Assembly (NCBI RefSeq): GCF_021533195.1
Contig: NZ_JAJNKB010000008.1
Span: 1 to 64,000, forward strand
Direction: 5' to 3'
Length of the DNA: 64,000 bases
Source of the DNA: Portibacter marinus
GTDB lineage: Bacteria > Bacteroidota > Bacteroidia > Chitinophagales > Saprospiraceae
Part shown: positions 41,843 to 51,767 of the stretch, in pieces
How the letters are laid out: every line of letters begins with the position of its first letter
How positions within the stretch are numbered: position 1 is the stretch's first letter
The notes under the pieces: generated by a model
Told to the model about the DNA's origin: nothing
Databases searched by the model: none
Seen by the model: only the letters and a program-made list of their open reading frames with translations
Position numbers and translations under genes: made by a program

Positions 41843-43553
41843 AACGATTGTCTTCATTTTCTTTACGGCGATCTGTTTCGGTCAGCAGAAGCCCAATATC
41901 ATTATCATTCTTACTGATGATCAAGGATGGGGGGATCTCAGCTTTACCGGCAATGAGAATATTTCTACACCGAATATTGACCAACTAGCAGCTGAAGGGG
42001 TTTTTTTTGAAAACTTTTTTGTCTCGCCAGTTTGTTCTCCAACAAGAGCTGAAATTCTTACAGGTCGGTTTTATACTCGAGGAGGAGTATATTCTGTTCA
42101 TGAAGGGGGAGAAAGATTAGATGCAGACGAAACTACCATTGCCAATGTTTTAAAAGATGCAGGATATGTAACGGCAGCTTTTGGTAAATGGCATAATGGC
42201 ACTCAGCCTCCCTATCATCCCATTTGTCGTGGATTTGATGAATTTTACGGCTTTACTTCCGGTCATTGGGGTAGTTACTTTAGCCCGATGTTGGATCACA
42301 ATAACCAGATAGTAAAGGGTAGCGGATATTTACCTGATGACCTCACCACACATGCACTCAACTTTATCGAAGACCATCAATCTCAACCATTTTTTGTTTT
42401 CCTACCCTATAATACCCCACATAGTCCGATGCAAGTACCCGAACCCTATTGGCAAAAGCAGTTGAAGCAACCTTTAACAATATTTCATAAGGATCAAGAA
42501 AAGGAGGATACCATGTTCACCAAAGCTGCTCTAGCCATGGTAGAGAATATAGATGATAATGTAGGACGTATTAGTCAGAAAATTTCTGATTTAGACCTTG
42601 AGAACAATACCATCATCATTTTCTTATCTGACAATGGACCCAACAGTTGGAGGTGGAATAATCGAATGAAGGGCAGGAAAGGATCAACTGATGAAGGGGG
42701 AGTGAAATCTCCTTTTATCATCAAATGGAAGGGTAAGCTTGAGGCGGGAAAAAGACACAAGGCAATAGCTAGTTCATTGGATATACTTCCAACGCTTACT
42801 GCCATTGCAGGGATTGAATGGAATGCTGTAAAGCCCTTGGATGGCATCAATATGTTCGATTCGACGGACCACAAAGTAATTTACAGCTATTGGAATGATA
42901 GACTTTCTCTGAGAACACAAAGATTTAGATTGGATCACGAGGACCTTCTTTTTGATATGAATAATGATCCTGAGCAGCAGAAGGATGTCAGTAAACTGTT
43001 TCCCGAGATGCATCAAGATTTACTGAGGCTAAAAGAAAAGTGGCTAGAAGAAGTAGCTTCGGAAGTAGATCCGAAAATTGCCAGACCATTTCCAGTTGGA
43101 CATTCGGAATATCCAAATACTCAAATGCCCGCGCGCGATGCAAAGTATACAGGTGAGATTCAGTCCTCTAATCGATGGCCTAATTGCTCGTTTTTGACCA
43201 ATTGGACAGGAGCGCATGATTCGATTTTTTGGGAAGTAGAGGTTCTGACGCCAGGTACTTATCAAGCCGAAATTTATCATACCGCCAATGAGGAGGCATT
43301 GGGAAGCGAAGTTACTCTAGGCAATTCGCTGGAAGCCACATCTGGATTGATTCAAGTGGTTCATGATCCTCCACTTCATGGGATGCAATATGATGTGGTT
43401 CCTCGAGAAGAAGGCTATGTTAAAGATTTTAAGATCTTATCCCTAGGAAAAATTGACCTCAAAAAAGGCAAACAAAGACTTACACTTCAAAAGCAATCGG
43501 TTCATCCCAATGCATCCGTAGACTTTCGACTATTGATACTTAAAAGACTTTGA
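41826..43553 (+). CDS. Secreted sulfatase (type I, formylglycine-dependent)
   Basis: Hydrolyses sulfate esters, probably on a sulfated glycan. The 575-residue protein has a signal peptide (about 1-19). The metal Asp pair is D31-D32 in ILTDDQGWGD. The nucleophile motif is CSPTR at 70-74, with Cys70 to be oxidised to formylglycine by a maturase not in this window; CxPxR fits the Cys-type S1 family. FGKWHNG and IIIFLSDNGPN complete the active site. The C-terminal 145 residues form a beta-rich domain (WEVEVLTPGTYQAEIYH), possibly carbohydrate-binding. Start overlaps DUF3820, so the two are cotranscribed. Confidence 0.9.
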   Translation: MSYIIKTIVFIFFTAICFGQQKPNIIIILTDDQGWGDLSFTGNENISTPNIDQLAAEGVFFENFFVSPVCSPTRAEILTGRFYTRGGVYSVHEGGERLDADETTIANVLKDAGYVTAAFGKWHNGTQPPYHPICRGFDEFYGFTSGHWGSYFSPMLDHNNQIVKGSGYLPDDLTTHALNFIEDHQSQPFFVFLPYNTPHSPMQVPEPYWQKQLKQPLTIFHKDQEKEDTMFTKAALAMVENIDDNVGRISQKISDLDLENNTIIIFLSDNGPNSWRWNNRMKGRKGSTDEGGVKSPFIIKWKGKLEAGKRHKAIASSLDILPTLTAIAGIEWNAVKPLDGINMFDSTDHKVIYSYWNDRLSLRTQRFRLDHEDLLFDMNNDPEQQKDVSKLFPEMHQDLLRLKEKWLEEVASEVDPKIARPFPVGHSEYPNTQMPARDAKYTGEIQSSNRWPNCSFLTNWTGAHDSIFWEVEVLTPGTYQAEIYHTANEEALGSEVTLGNSLEATSGLIQVVHDPPLHGMQYDVVPREEGYVKDFKILSLGKIDLKKGKQRLTLQKQSVHPNASVDFRLLILKRL

Positions 43554-43554
43554 T

Positions 43555-45048
43555 CTACCCCCTGCTGGCCTTGTCACGGTCTACAATAGTCATGATTTGG
43601 TTAACTTTCAGGTTTTTACCTATGATCTTTCGGTCAGGATTCAATACATACACTTCGGGTGTATTGTCTACGTAATACTTAGCATAAATTGCTTTGTTCG
43701 TTGGATCAAATACGTTAATCCATGGCATCTGATACTTTCGGATGGCCTCACGCCACTTATCATCTTCAGTATTGACAGCAATGCTATAAACTTCAAATTC
43801 TTTATTCTGTTGCTGGTTGTATAATTGAACTAATTTGGGAGTCTGCTCTGCACAATGTTCACAGTCAGGATTCCACATATAAACAATGACATAGGGCGAT
43901 TTAATATCATTGATACTATAAGTTTTACCATCTGGCCCTTGAGCGGTGACATTGGGACCGGTTTGACCTACCAGACTATTTCCCATTTCATAAGCTCTTA
44001 ATTGCAAACCGTACGTTTGGACAGAATCTTGCCAAAACGCCCTTTCTTTAGTGAAGTAGTTGGTAATCATATGCACATATACGGCTTCAGCATCCATCAA
44101 TGTAGTCTTCGTCGGTTCATATTCTAGGGTCACCCAGTTGACGAAATATTTATAGTATTGATCATTGTCAATGCATTGATTGATCAACATGTCTGTATAT
44201 TTTATTAATGTATCCGGATTCTGCGGCATGATATTTCCGTAATACTTGACCAGCTTATTAGAAATCACAGGCGTACGAAGCAAGCGCTTATCATCAAAGT
44301 TGGTATTCTGCCAGTATAATGTTCTCAATTTTGCGAGATAGTCCTGTGAAAGCCCGCCATTTGCGTCAAACTCGTAGGTGATGTGAGGATTCTGACCAGC
44401 TTCTTTGAAAGAAGTGAAAAGAGATTGAGGTAACTTTTCCCACATAGATCTCAGGTAGTCCATTTTTTCTTGCATCAACTGGTCATGTTCGTTGACCAGT
44501 TGCGTATGTGCTTCTGAACCTACTTCAAGGCCTTCAAAGGCCTTGGCGATGCGATTGAACTCGGGAGCCATATTCTGCTCGTGTAATAAAGTTTCGTACA
44601 AAAGCTCGTTCTCTTGACTTCCTTTAACTTTCATGGAACCTACAATATCTCCATTCACTGTGGACATTTCGAATGTTTGATCAGTATCGATGATCATTTG
44701 TATGGCCGTTGAACGATTTGGATAGACACCGTAGTAAAGTCCCGGTTCTAATGGCTCATTTCTTTTAAAAGTCAATTGGTTACCATTGATTTTTAGTGAG
44801 TCTACTAGAAAATATTGTTCGGCAAATATGCCCATGAGATAGTATGTACCCTGGGGAGCGTTTTCGATGGTAAGGGTAATATCGAGATTCTCCAGTTTGC
44901 GATTTGGATCCGGAGTCTGTGCAATTCTATTGTAAGAATCAATACTGGAGTAGCTATTCTCATTCTGAGCGGATTGCGACGTACCTTTGGGGCCACAGCT
45001 AATCAGCCAGAGACCAATAAGTGTGAAAAGTATTGAAATAAATCTCAT
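43555..45048 (-). CDS. Thioredoxin-like lipoprotein (DUF4369/DUF5106-type)
   Basis: A 497-residue periplasm-facing lipoprotein. The signal ends LISCG with the lipidated Cys at residue 18. A DUF4369-like domain (about 50-150, LDITLTIENAPQGTYYLMG) and a helical middle (DUF5106-like) precede a thioredoxin fold from about residue 363. The active site is CEHC (about 394-397, WNPDCEHCAEQTPK), a CxxC of the ResA/TlpA type, with a cis-Pro in DNTPEVYVL. It likely reduces or isomerises envelope protein disulfides. lgt, which would lipidate it, is the next gene upstream on the same strand. Confidence 0.87.
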   Translation of the reverse strand: MRFISILFTLIGLWLISCGPKGTSQSAQNENSYSSIDSYNRIAQTPDPNRKLENLDITLTIENAPQGTYYLMGIFAEQYFLVDSLKINGNQLTFKRNEPLEPGLYYGVYPNRSTAIQMIIDTDQTFEMSTVNGDIVGSMKVKGSQENELLYETLLHEQNMAPEFNRIAKAFEGLEVGSEAHTQLVNEHDQLMQEKMDYLRSMWEKLPQSLFTSFKEAGQNPHITYEFDANGGLSQDYLAKLRTLYWQNTNFDDKRLLRTPVISNKLVKYYGNIMPQNPDTLIKYTDMLINQCIDNDQYYKYFVNWVTLEYEPTKTTLMDAEAVYVHMITNYFTKERAFWQDSVQTYGLQLRAYEMGNSLVGQTGPNVTAQGPDGKTYSINDIKSPYVIVYMWNPDCEHCAEQTPKLVQLYNQQQNKEFEVYSIAVNTEDDKWREAIRKYQMPWINVFDPTNKAIYAKYYVDNTPEVYVLNPDRKIIGKNLKVNQIMTIVDRDKASRG

Positions 45049-45104
45049 CTTTTGCTATTAATTTTCAACAAAATAAATAAAATATTAGCAGAAATTATAA
45101 TACG

Positions 45105-45917
45105 TTATTTGCGCTTAAGGATCATCACTATGATTCCACCAATCATAAAGGGAATACTTAAAAGTTGCCCCATGTTAAACGCCATTCCTTCCTCAAAAGC
45201 CACTTGGTTGATTTTGAAGAACTCAATTAAAAATCTGGCTGCGAAAAGGAGTGTAAAAAAAAGTCCAAAAATAAAACCCTTTCCCGGATTGAATTTCTTT
45301 GACTTATATAGTATAAAAAGTGTAATGAAGATCGCAAAGTAAGCAACTGATTCGTATAGTTGGGCCGGGTGACGTACCACATTATCTACTCTTGTAAAAA
45401 TAACACCATACTCATTTCCCGTAGCTTTACCCAAAATTTCAGAATTCATAAAGTTTCCAAGACGAATAAAAGCACCCGTTAAGGAACCAGCGACAGCTAC
45501 CTTATCTAAAACGCCCCAGAAAGGCTCTTTGGTCTTGCGACAGTATAGCCAGATGGCAATAAAAACACCTAAGATTCCACCGTGGCTTGCCAGACCTTGA
45601 AATCCTGTATAACGAAATTCTCCTCCAGACATCGTAAAGGGAAGAAGCATTTCTAAAGGATGTTTTAAATAATATTCAGGTTCGTAGAAGAGGCAATGAC
45701 CTAACCTAGCCCCAAGAACGGTTGCAACAAAAATATAAAAAGCCAGGGTATCCAGATTATCCAGAGGAAGGCCCTCTTTTTTATACATTCTTTTAACGAT
45801 CAAGTAACCAATGAACAATCCACTTGCAAAAAGTAAACTGTAATACCGGATAGGCATGGCGCCAAACAGATTGAAAATCACCGGATCAGGTCCCCAGGTT
45901 ATTGCAAGATTAAGCAT
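45105..45917 (-). CDS. lgt: Prolipoprotein diacylglyceryl transferase
   Basis: Transfers diacylglycerol from phosphatidylglycerol to the lipobox Cys of prolipoproteins, in the inner membrane. About 270 residues from ATG 45917. A start at 46007 is rejected since a -7 box (45933-45940) lies between the two, and homologous sequence begins at LNLAITWGPDPVIF. Seven hydrophobic segments are visible. The family motifs are ASHGGILG, RLGNFMNSEILG (canonical RIGNFINGE) and RHPAQLYE. Two lipoproteins are encoded on either side (DUF4369 type and alpha-2-macroglobulin). Confidence 0.95.
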   Translation of the reverse strand: MLNLAITWGPDPVIFNLFGAMPIRYYSLLFASGLFIGYLIVKRMYKKEGLPLDNLDTLAFYIFVATVLGARLGHCLFYEPEYYLKHPLEMLLPFTMSGGEFRYTGFQGLASHGGILGVFIAIWLYCRKTKEPFWGVLDKVAVAGSLTGAFIRLGNFMNSEILGKATGNEYGVIFTRVDNVVRHPAQLYESVAYFAIFITLFILYKSKKFNPGKGFIFGLFFTLLFAARFLIEFFKINQVAFEEGMAFNMGQLLSIPFMIGGIIVMILKRK

Positions 45918-45932
45918 ACATACTATTTTGCG

Positions 45933-45940
45933 CAAAGGTA
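45933..45940 (-). promoter_or_regulatory. Candidate -7 box for lgt
   Basis: TACCTTTG on the minus strand, followed by C, matches TAnnTTTG and lies 15 bp before the chosen lgt ATG. It supports the shorter start of that gene. Confidence 0.45.
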
Positions 45941-46094
45941 TAATAAAATTTTCAAGGAGTATCTGATTGCTAAAATTAGGATTGATTATGTAATTTATCC
46001 CAAACATGCATCCCAGTGTTGTAGTAATACATTTAAATAACCGGATTTATGTCGAGTCTAAAGCTTGATAAAACCAGAGTTAATATAAATACGA

Positions 46095-49000
46095 ATGAGA
46101 AAATTAGGGATTATATGCATGCTGCTTTTAAGCATGTTTTCATGTAAAACGCAAAAGGAATTGAACATACAGACATCCAGAGACTATTCAGCGCAATGGA
46201 ACGCTATCAATGAGCATATAGAGAAAGGATTTCCCGATAAAGCTATTTCAGAAACAGAGGATCTTATTGAAATGGCTCGCGATAATGGTGACGAAATTGT
46301 AGCAACTCAAGCTGTTTTGCAAAGAATCAACTTGAAGAACCTCGATCAGGAAGATTTTATGGAATATCAACTGGATTATTTGCAAAATCAACTATCGATT
46401 GCACAAGAACCCATTTCCCAATCCATTTTTCACTATGCCCTGGCTTTAATCTATCATAATTATTGGAATTCTAATAGCGATATCATTCCCGACGATATGA
46501 ACGGTGATGAAGAGAAATCGGCTCAAGATTACAGTGAATTGATCAAAAAGCACTTCGATGCCGCATTGATTGATAAGACGAAGCAAATCAAGACTCGCGA
46601 TATCAATCAATTTTTTGTAGATAAGAACTATAATGAATCCACTAGTCTGTGGGATTTTTACATGTCCGAGAAGATTAGATTGCTGCAGTCCAACGTATAT
46701 AAGCAACTACTGGGTGAGAGGGAAATTAGTCAGGTTATTCATCAAGAGTACAATCAACTGATTTCAAAACTGAAGCGAAATGATCAAGACAAGCTGGCTT
46801 TGGAAACCGAGGTACAAAAAAGAATGTATTTTGAAGATGCTGTCCAGGAGTTAAGATCTGAATATCCTGCAAAATTTGAATACATCATTGATTATCATGT
46901 AGCACTTCAATTGATTACTGACGCTAGAAAAAACCAGGAAGACCGAACGAGAATTTCATCTCTGAGGGTGAGAAGTATGGAACTTCTAGAGTCCGTGTCT
47001 CAGGTAGGGGATAGCATTTACATGAATAACGCACAAGTACAAATAGCACGATTAAAGGCTCCTGAACTTAGAATTTCAACCGAACAGGTTAATCTTCCAG
47101 AACAAGCTATATTAATGTACTTGAATACAAGAAATGTTGATAAGATTTACTACAAAATATATCAGTTGTCTCAACAAGACTATCTGGAAGAGGGTAGAGA
47201 AAGGGAGTTCCCATTTAAGAACAAACCTGTAGTACATGAATCAGAATTGGTTTTACCTGTTTCTCCATTCCCATATGTAGATTTATCCTCTGAAACCGTA
47301 TTGCCACCATTAAAGGCTGGATTTTATGGAATAGCAGTCAATACCATCCCAGATTTCGAAGAAAAAAGCAAAAATGCGCCTTTATTCACCGGTAATTTTT
47401 TAGTCAGTAGTTTAACGATTAATCATTTTTATGATCATGCTAAGGGAATGATGATTTTAGAAGCGATAGATCGGCAAACTGGAAAGCAAATCAGCAATGC
47501 CAACTTTAAAGTCTTGGAACGTGATTATAAAAGTGGACAAACAAAGTTTGTGACCCGATTTGAAGGTGTAGGGAATCCAAGATTTTCATATCAGCCCGAC
47601 CCTAATAAAAGCTTTCTTCCTTATGTTGAGTATGGGAGTGACTTTTATATGCAAAAAGACGGTGTCTATCATAATCCAGACAGAAATTCTTCACATAGAA
47701 ATGCCAATATTTTGACTGATAGAGCCATCTATCGTCCTGGTCAAACTCTACATTTTCATGGGCTCTATTATGAAAATGCAAAAAAATCCGTAGATCCTAA
47801 ACCTGTAAAGAATGCAGGATTAAGTCTTAGGTTTTTCGACACTTTTGGAAATGAAATTGGGACTCAAGAACTTAAAAGTGATGAGTTTGGCGCTTTTCAT
47901 GGTTCTTTTGATATACCAAAAAGTATACAAAGTGGAAACCTCAGCATTCGTTTAGCTGAGAACGGACAGCGGGTTAACGCCTACAAAAATGTAAGAGTAG
48001 AAGAATACAAGAGGCCAAAGTTTTTAGTTGAAGTTGATGAAGTTGACCAGCTTTTGAGACTGGGAGAAAAAGTGGAAGTAAAGGGTACCATAAATTCATA
48101 TACTGGAGTCCCCGTATCTAATGCTAAGGTGGTATATAAGGTATATCGTAAATCCTGGATCCCTTATTTTTATTCGCGATACAATAGATTATATCCAATA
48201 AGTGAACCCATTCTTATTGAGTCAGGTACTACTGAAAGTGAGCTGGATGGTTCATTTGACTTTACTTTTACTGCAGAAACACCCGAGAACCGGGAAGAAG
48301 TCTCTAACTACAACTACACCGTGGAGATAGAAGTGACAGATGGCACAGGTGAAACTCAATTTGCAATGAAAGACTTCAATATTTCAGAGCAATCTATTTT
48401 TATTAAGTATGAAAAAAAGGATGAAGGGGCTTTGCTCATACAGACTGTCAATTCTGACAATCAGCCGATTACGGCTGATGTAAGGATAGATGTCTATAGT
48501 AGAAATACAGATCAATTTTTCATCGATCGATATTGGGAATTCCCAGATACGATAGATGAAAATGAAATAGCATCTTTAGGTTATAGGATTTTTGAAAAAG
48601 ATAGGTACTACAGTGAAAGGATTCTGAGCGAAACGCTTACTGTGAAGGATAGTATGATGATCGAACTAAGGGAGAGGTTAGGAACGGGAGACTATAGACT
48701 TGTTTTAAATGCCAAAGGCAGTCAGGAGATTGAAGATTATATAGACATCATCGATTTTGAAGAGGGAGCATTCGCAGATGAAGAATTAATTTACGTTGTC
48801 AATCCAGAAGATCAATATCAACCAGGTGATCAGTTTGAATTGAAAGTGGGATCGAGTAAGAAGGATATCCAGGTTCAAATTCTAAGGTATCAAGACAGTA
48901 ATTTAGAGTTTGAGCAATGGGTTAATCTCGGTGAAACCTATGTAAAAGATATTCCGATCACATCAAAGGATTATGGAGGCTTTAGTTTCCAGGTTCGTGC

Positions 49001-51764
49001 TTATTATCAAAATAGGATCTTTGAAAAAGTGGTTGACGTAGTGGTTCCTTACCGTCATAAGAAATTAAACATCAAACCTAAGTCTATTCGATATGTTGCT
49101 GAGCCCGGGAGTAAAGAAAGCTGGATGTTTGTAATAACAGACATTGATGGTAATCCAGTCCAGGCCCAATTTTTATCATCCATGTATGATGCTTCTTTGG
49201 ATCAACTGGCTGAGCATGAATGGAGTTGGAGTCCATATCCCAGTAGGACAGGTACACCGTACTTTTCAAACTCCGGGTATGGCAACCAATTCTTGTATAC
49301 CAGAAATTATCAATGGAATCAAGTTAACCAGCAAATGATTCCCTGGCTGAGATTGCCTGATTTTAAATACATTCCACAGCAATTCAATGCTTTCATTTAT
49401 CGAGAAATGGCCGAGAGTGGAAGTATAATGAAAATGCAAGGAGCGGTAGTAGAGGATGAAGCAAGCACAGAATCAGCAAATAGCGCCATGGTAGCAAGCG
49501 CTCCACCTCCACCACCGCCTGTTTCTCAAGTGCGAACAAATCTTGCTGAAATGGTTTTCTTTAAGCCAGCATTGCAAAGTAATTCAGATGGCGAGGTAAA
49601 GTTAGAGTTTGTGAATAATGAGGCACTGACTAAGTGGAAGTTACAAAACTTTGCTTTTACGAGAGATTTAAAGTACGGATTTCAATCTGAAGAGATTGTG
49701 ACCCGCAAAGAACTGATGATTCAGGCTAATCAACCCAGATTTTTAAGATCAGGGGATCAAATACAATTGTCTGCGAAAATCAATAACCTCAGCGAGAACA
49801 CTCAAAAAGTAATCGCAGCGTTGAAAGTTTATGACGAAGTAAGCCAAGAGGTACTTGATTTTGGTTTAGAAAAATATCAAATATCAATAGAATCGGATCA
49901 GCAAAAGGAAGTTTTCTGGAGTTTGAAAGTGCCTGTCAGACCTGGCTTAATCAAACTGGTCTATTCGGTAGTGGGAGAGCGTCATGAGGATGCTGAACAA
50001 CATATCGTGCCAGTCATGCCCGGTGAAAAGTTTTTAATCGATTCGAAAACGATATTGCTAGATGCAAAATCAAATGGAGAAGTTGATTTTACTGAAATGA
50101 AATCAGGAAACAATAGGAGTAGTTCGTTGATGATAGAATCGACTGGTAGCCCAGCCTGGTACGCAATGAGATCATTGCCTTACTTAATGGAACAGGAGTC
50201 AGAGAACGCAGAAGCCATCTTTAATAGGTACTTTGCCAATGCACTTGCACTCAAAATTTTGAAAGAAAATCCATTAGTTGAGCAATTTTACAAACAGTGG
50301 AAAGCATCAGGTGATACGCTGTCTTCATTGAGCTTAAATGCGGCCTTAAAAAAAGTAGACTTGTCATCCACACCATGGTTGCAATCGGCAATAAGTGAAG
50401 AAGAGACATTGCGAAAATTAGCAGAACTTTTCGACAGTGAGTTGATCAACAATGAATTGAATAATGCCGTTAGGAAATTGGAAGCCATGCAGCTTGGCAA
50501 CGGTGCATTTCCATGGTTCGAAGGTGGAAGACCTAATTTTTATATCAGCCAGTATATTTTAGAAGGCATCATCAAATTAGAAGATTTGGGAATTCAAGGA
50601 TTCAGTCCATCCATCAAATCCAAATTGTTTCGTTATCTGGCTTCAGCTATTATTGAAGATCATGATGATCTTAGTAATAGAATATCACTATCCTTGATTA
50701 GAAACATATGGATCAACACCAGAATGACAGAGAAAGTAGATGGTAGTTATGTACGACTGGTCAATCAAGCTAAATCCAAATTAAAGCAAGATTGGTACGA
50801 ATACGATCTGGAATCACAAAACTTTATCGCCAGGATATTCCTGAAGGAGGATAAAGCACTGAGCAAAAAGATTGTGTCATCCTTGCTGGAGAAATCATTT
50901 TACAAAGAACAATTAGGTAGATTTTGGAATAGTAATCCGGGAGGTGTCTACAGCTCATGGGATATCAGTTTACAGGCGCATATGATCGCATTGTTTAATG
51001 AATACGATACTTATCAGAAGCAAATTGATGAAATGAAGTTTTGGCTTATTTCTAACAAGAGAACCAATTCGTGGTCTAGCAGTATTGCTACTTCTTCAGC
51101 GATCTACGCATTGACACTGGGTAACAGCAGTTCTTTTGGGCAAGGCAAGAATATTGACATGTTGGTCAATGGTCAGAAAGTGCAAAGTAACGCCATTGCC
51201 GGATTGAATTATCAGAAGAAAGAATTTTCAAACCCTGCATTGATCAATGATATGCACAAAATAGAGTTTGAAAATTCAAATGATCACAAAGCCTGGGCCA
51301 ATGTGCATTATCAGTTTTTTCAGGATTATGAAGACATTCAAAGCACTGATAATGAATACTTTGATCTAGCTAAGGAGATTTACGTAGTGGGGATTAATAA
51401 TGAATTACAAAATATAGAAGATCATAACTTGCAATTAGGTGATCGCATTCGGGTTCGATTGGTTATTACTACAGACAGACCTATGCAGTTTATACATGTT
51501 TCTGATGAACGACCAGCCGGAGCAGAACCAATAGAAAGTGAAAGCAGGTACATGTGGGATAACAGGCTTGGATATTATAAATCTGTTAAAGATTTAGCGA
51601 CACATTTCTTTTTGGACAGTGTGCAAAAAGGAAGATATGTGATCGAGTATGATATGTATATCAATAATAAAGGGAGCTATAATAGCGGAGTTGCTGAAAT
51701 TCAGAACTATTATGCGCCTGAGTTCAATGATTACTCAAAGTCCATTAAAATTAAAGTTAAATAA
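46095..51764 (+). CDS. Alpha-2-macroglobulin family lipoprotein
   Basis: An 1889-residue outer-membrane or periplasmic lipoprotein with signal MRKLGIICMLLLSMFSCKT, lipobox Cys at 17. After a helical N-terminus of about 300 residues come macroglobulin-like beta domains, including the MG2-type LTDRAIYRPGQTLHFHG near residue 540. A proline tract (six Pro near 1137) and a Ser/Ala-rich stretch form a candidate bait region. It is followed by the A2M signature KPALQSNSDGEVKLEF...ALTKWK. The C-terminal alpha-alpha barrel and receptor-binding-like domains complete it. At the thioester position the sequence reads LMEQESEN with no CGEQ, so a covalent trap is not possible. Role as protease trap or envelope component is inferred. 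Confidence 0.9.
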   Translation: MRKLGIICMLLLSMFSCKTQKELNIQTSRDYSAQWNAINEHIEKGFPDKAISETEDLIEMARDNGDEIVATQAVLQRINLKNLDQEDFMEYQLDYLQNQLSIAQEPISQSIFHYALALIYHNYWNSNSDIIPDDMNGDEEKSAQDYSELIKKHFDAALIDKTKQIKTRDINQFFVDKNYNESTSLWDFYMSEKIRLLQSNVYKQLLGEREISQVIHQEYNQLISKLKRNDQDKLALETEVQKRMYFEDAVQELRSEYPAKFEYIIDYHVALQLITDARKNQEDRTRISSLRVRSMELLESVSQVGDSIYMNNAQVQIARLKAPELRISTEQVNLPEQAILMYLNTRNVDKIYYKIYQLSQQDYLEEGREREFPFKNKPVVHESELVLPVSPFPYVDLSSETVLPPLKAGFYGIAVNTIPDFEEKSKNAPLFTGNFLVSSLTINHFYDHAKGMMILEAIDRQTGKQISNANFKVLERDYKSGQTKFVTRFEGVGNPRFSYQPDPNKSFLPYVEYGSDFYMQKDGVYHNPDRNSSHRNANILTDRAIYRPGQTLHFHGLYYENAKKSVDPKPVKNAGLSLRFFDTFGNEIGTQELKSDEFGAFHGSFDIPKSIQSGNLSIRLAENGQRVNAYKNVRVEEYKRPKFLVEVDEVDQLLRLGEKVEVKGTINSYTGVPVSNAKVVYKVYRKSWIPYFYSRYNRLYPISEPILIESGTTESELDGSFDFTFTAETPENREEVSNYNYTVEIEVTDGTGETQFAMKDFNISEQSIFIKYEKKDEGALLIQTVNSDNQPITADVRIDVYSRNTDQFFIDRYWEFPDTIDENEIASLGYRIFEKDRYYSERILSETLTVKDSMMIELRERLGTGDYRLVLNAKGSQEIEDYIDIIDFEEGAFADEELIYVVNPEDQYQPGDQFELKVGSSKKDIQVQILRYQDSNLEFEQWVNLGETYVKDIPITSKDYGGFSFQVRAYYQNRIFEKVVDVVVPYRHKKLNIKPKSIRYVAEPGSKESWMFVITDIDGNPVQAQFLSSMYDASLDQLAEHEWSWSPYPSRTGTPYFSNSGYGNQFLYTRNYQWNQVNQQMIPWLRLPDFKYIPQQFNAFIYREMAESGSIMKMQGAVVEDEASTESANSAMVASAPPPPPPVSQVRTNLAEMVFFKPALQSNSDGEVKLEFVNNEALTKWKLQNFAFTRDLKYGFQSEEIVTRKELMIQANQPRFLRSGDQIQLSAKINNLSENTQKVIAALKVYDEVSQEVLDFGLEKYQISIESDQQKEVFWSLKVPVRPGLIKLVYSVVGERHEDAEQHIVPVMPGEKFLIDSKTILLDAKSNGEVDFTEMKSGNNRSSSLMIESTGSPAWYAMRSLPYLMEQESENAEAIFNRYFANALALKILKENPLVEQFYKQWKASGDTLSSLSLNAALKKVDLSSTPWLQSAISEEETLRKLAELFDSELINNELNNAVRKLEAMQLGNGAFPWFEGGRPNFYISQYILEGIIKLEDLGIQGFSPSIKSKLFRYLASAIIEDHDDLSNRISLSLIRNIWINTRMTEKVDGSYVRLVNQAKSKLKQDWYEYDLESQNFIARIFLKEDKALSKKIVSSLLEKSFYKEQLGRFWNSNPGGVYSSWDISLQAHMIALFNEYDTYQKQIDEMKFWLISNKRTNSWSSSIATSSAIYALTLGNSSSFGQGKNIDMLVNGQKVQSNAIAGLNYQKKEFSNPALINDMHKIEFENSNDHKAWANVHYQFFQDYEDIQSTDNEYFDLAKEIYVVGINNELQNIEDHNLQLGDRIRVRLVITTDRPMQFIHVSDERPAGAEPIESESRYMWDNRLGYYKSVKDLATHFFLDSVQKGRYVIEYDMYINNKGSYNSGVAEIQNYYAPEFNDYSKSIKIKVK

Positions 51765-51767
51765 GGT

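Noticed and set aside
45918-46007. A 30-codon N-terminal extension of lgt
   Set aside because: A -7 box lies inside it and family similarity starts at the ATG at 45917.
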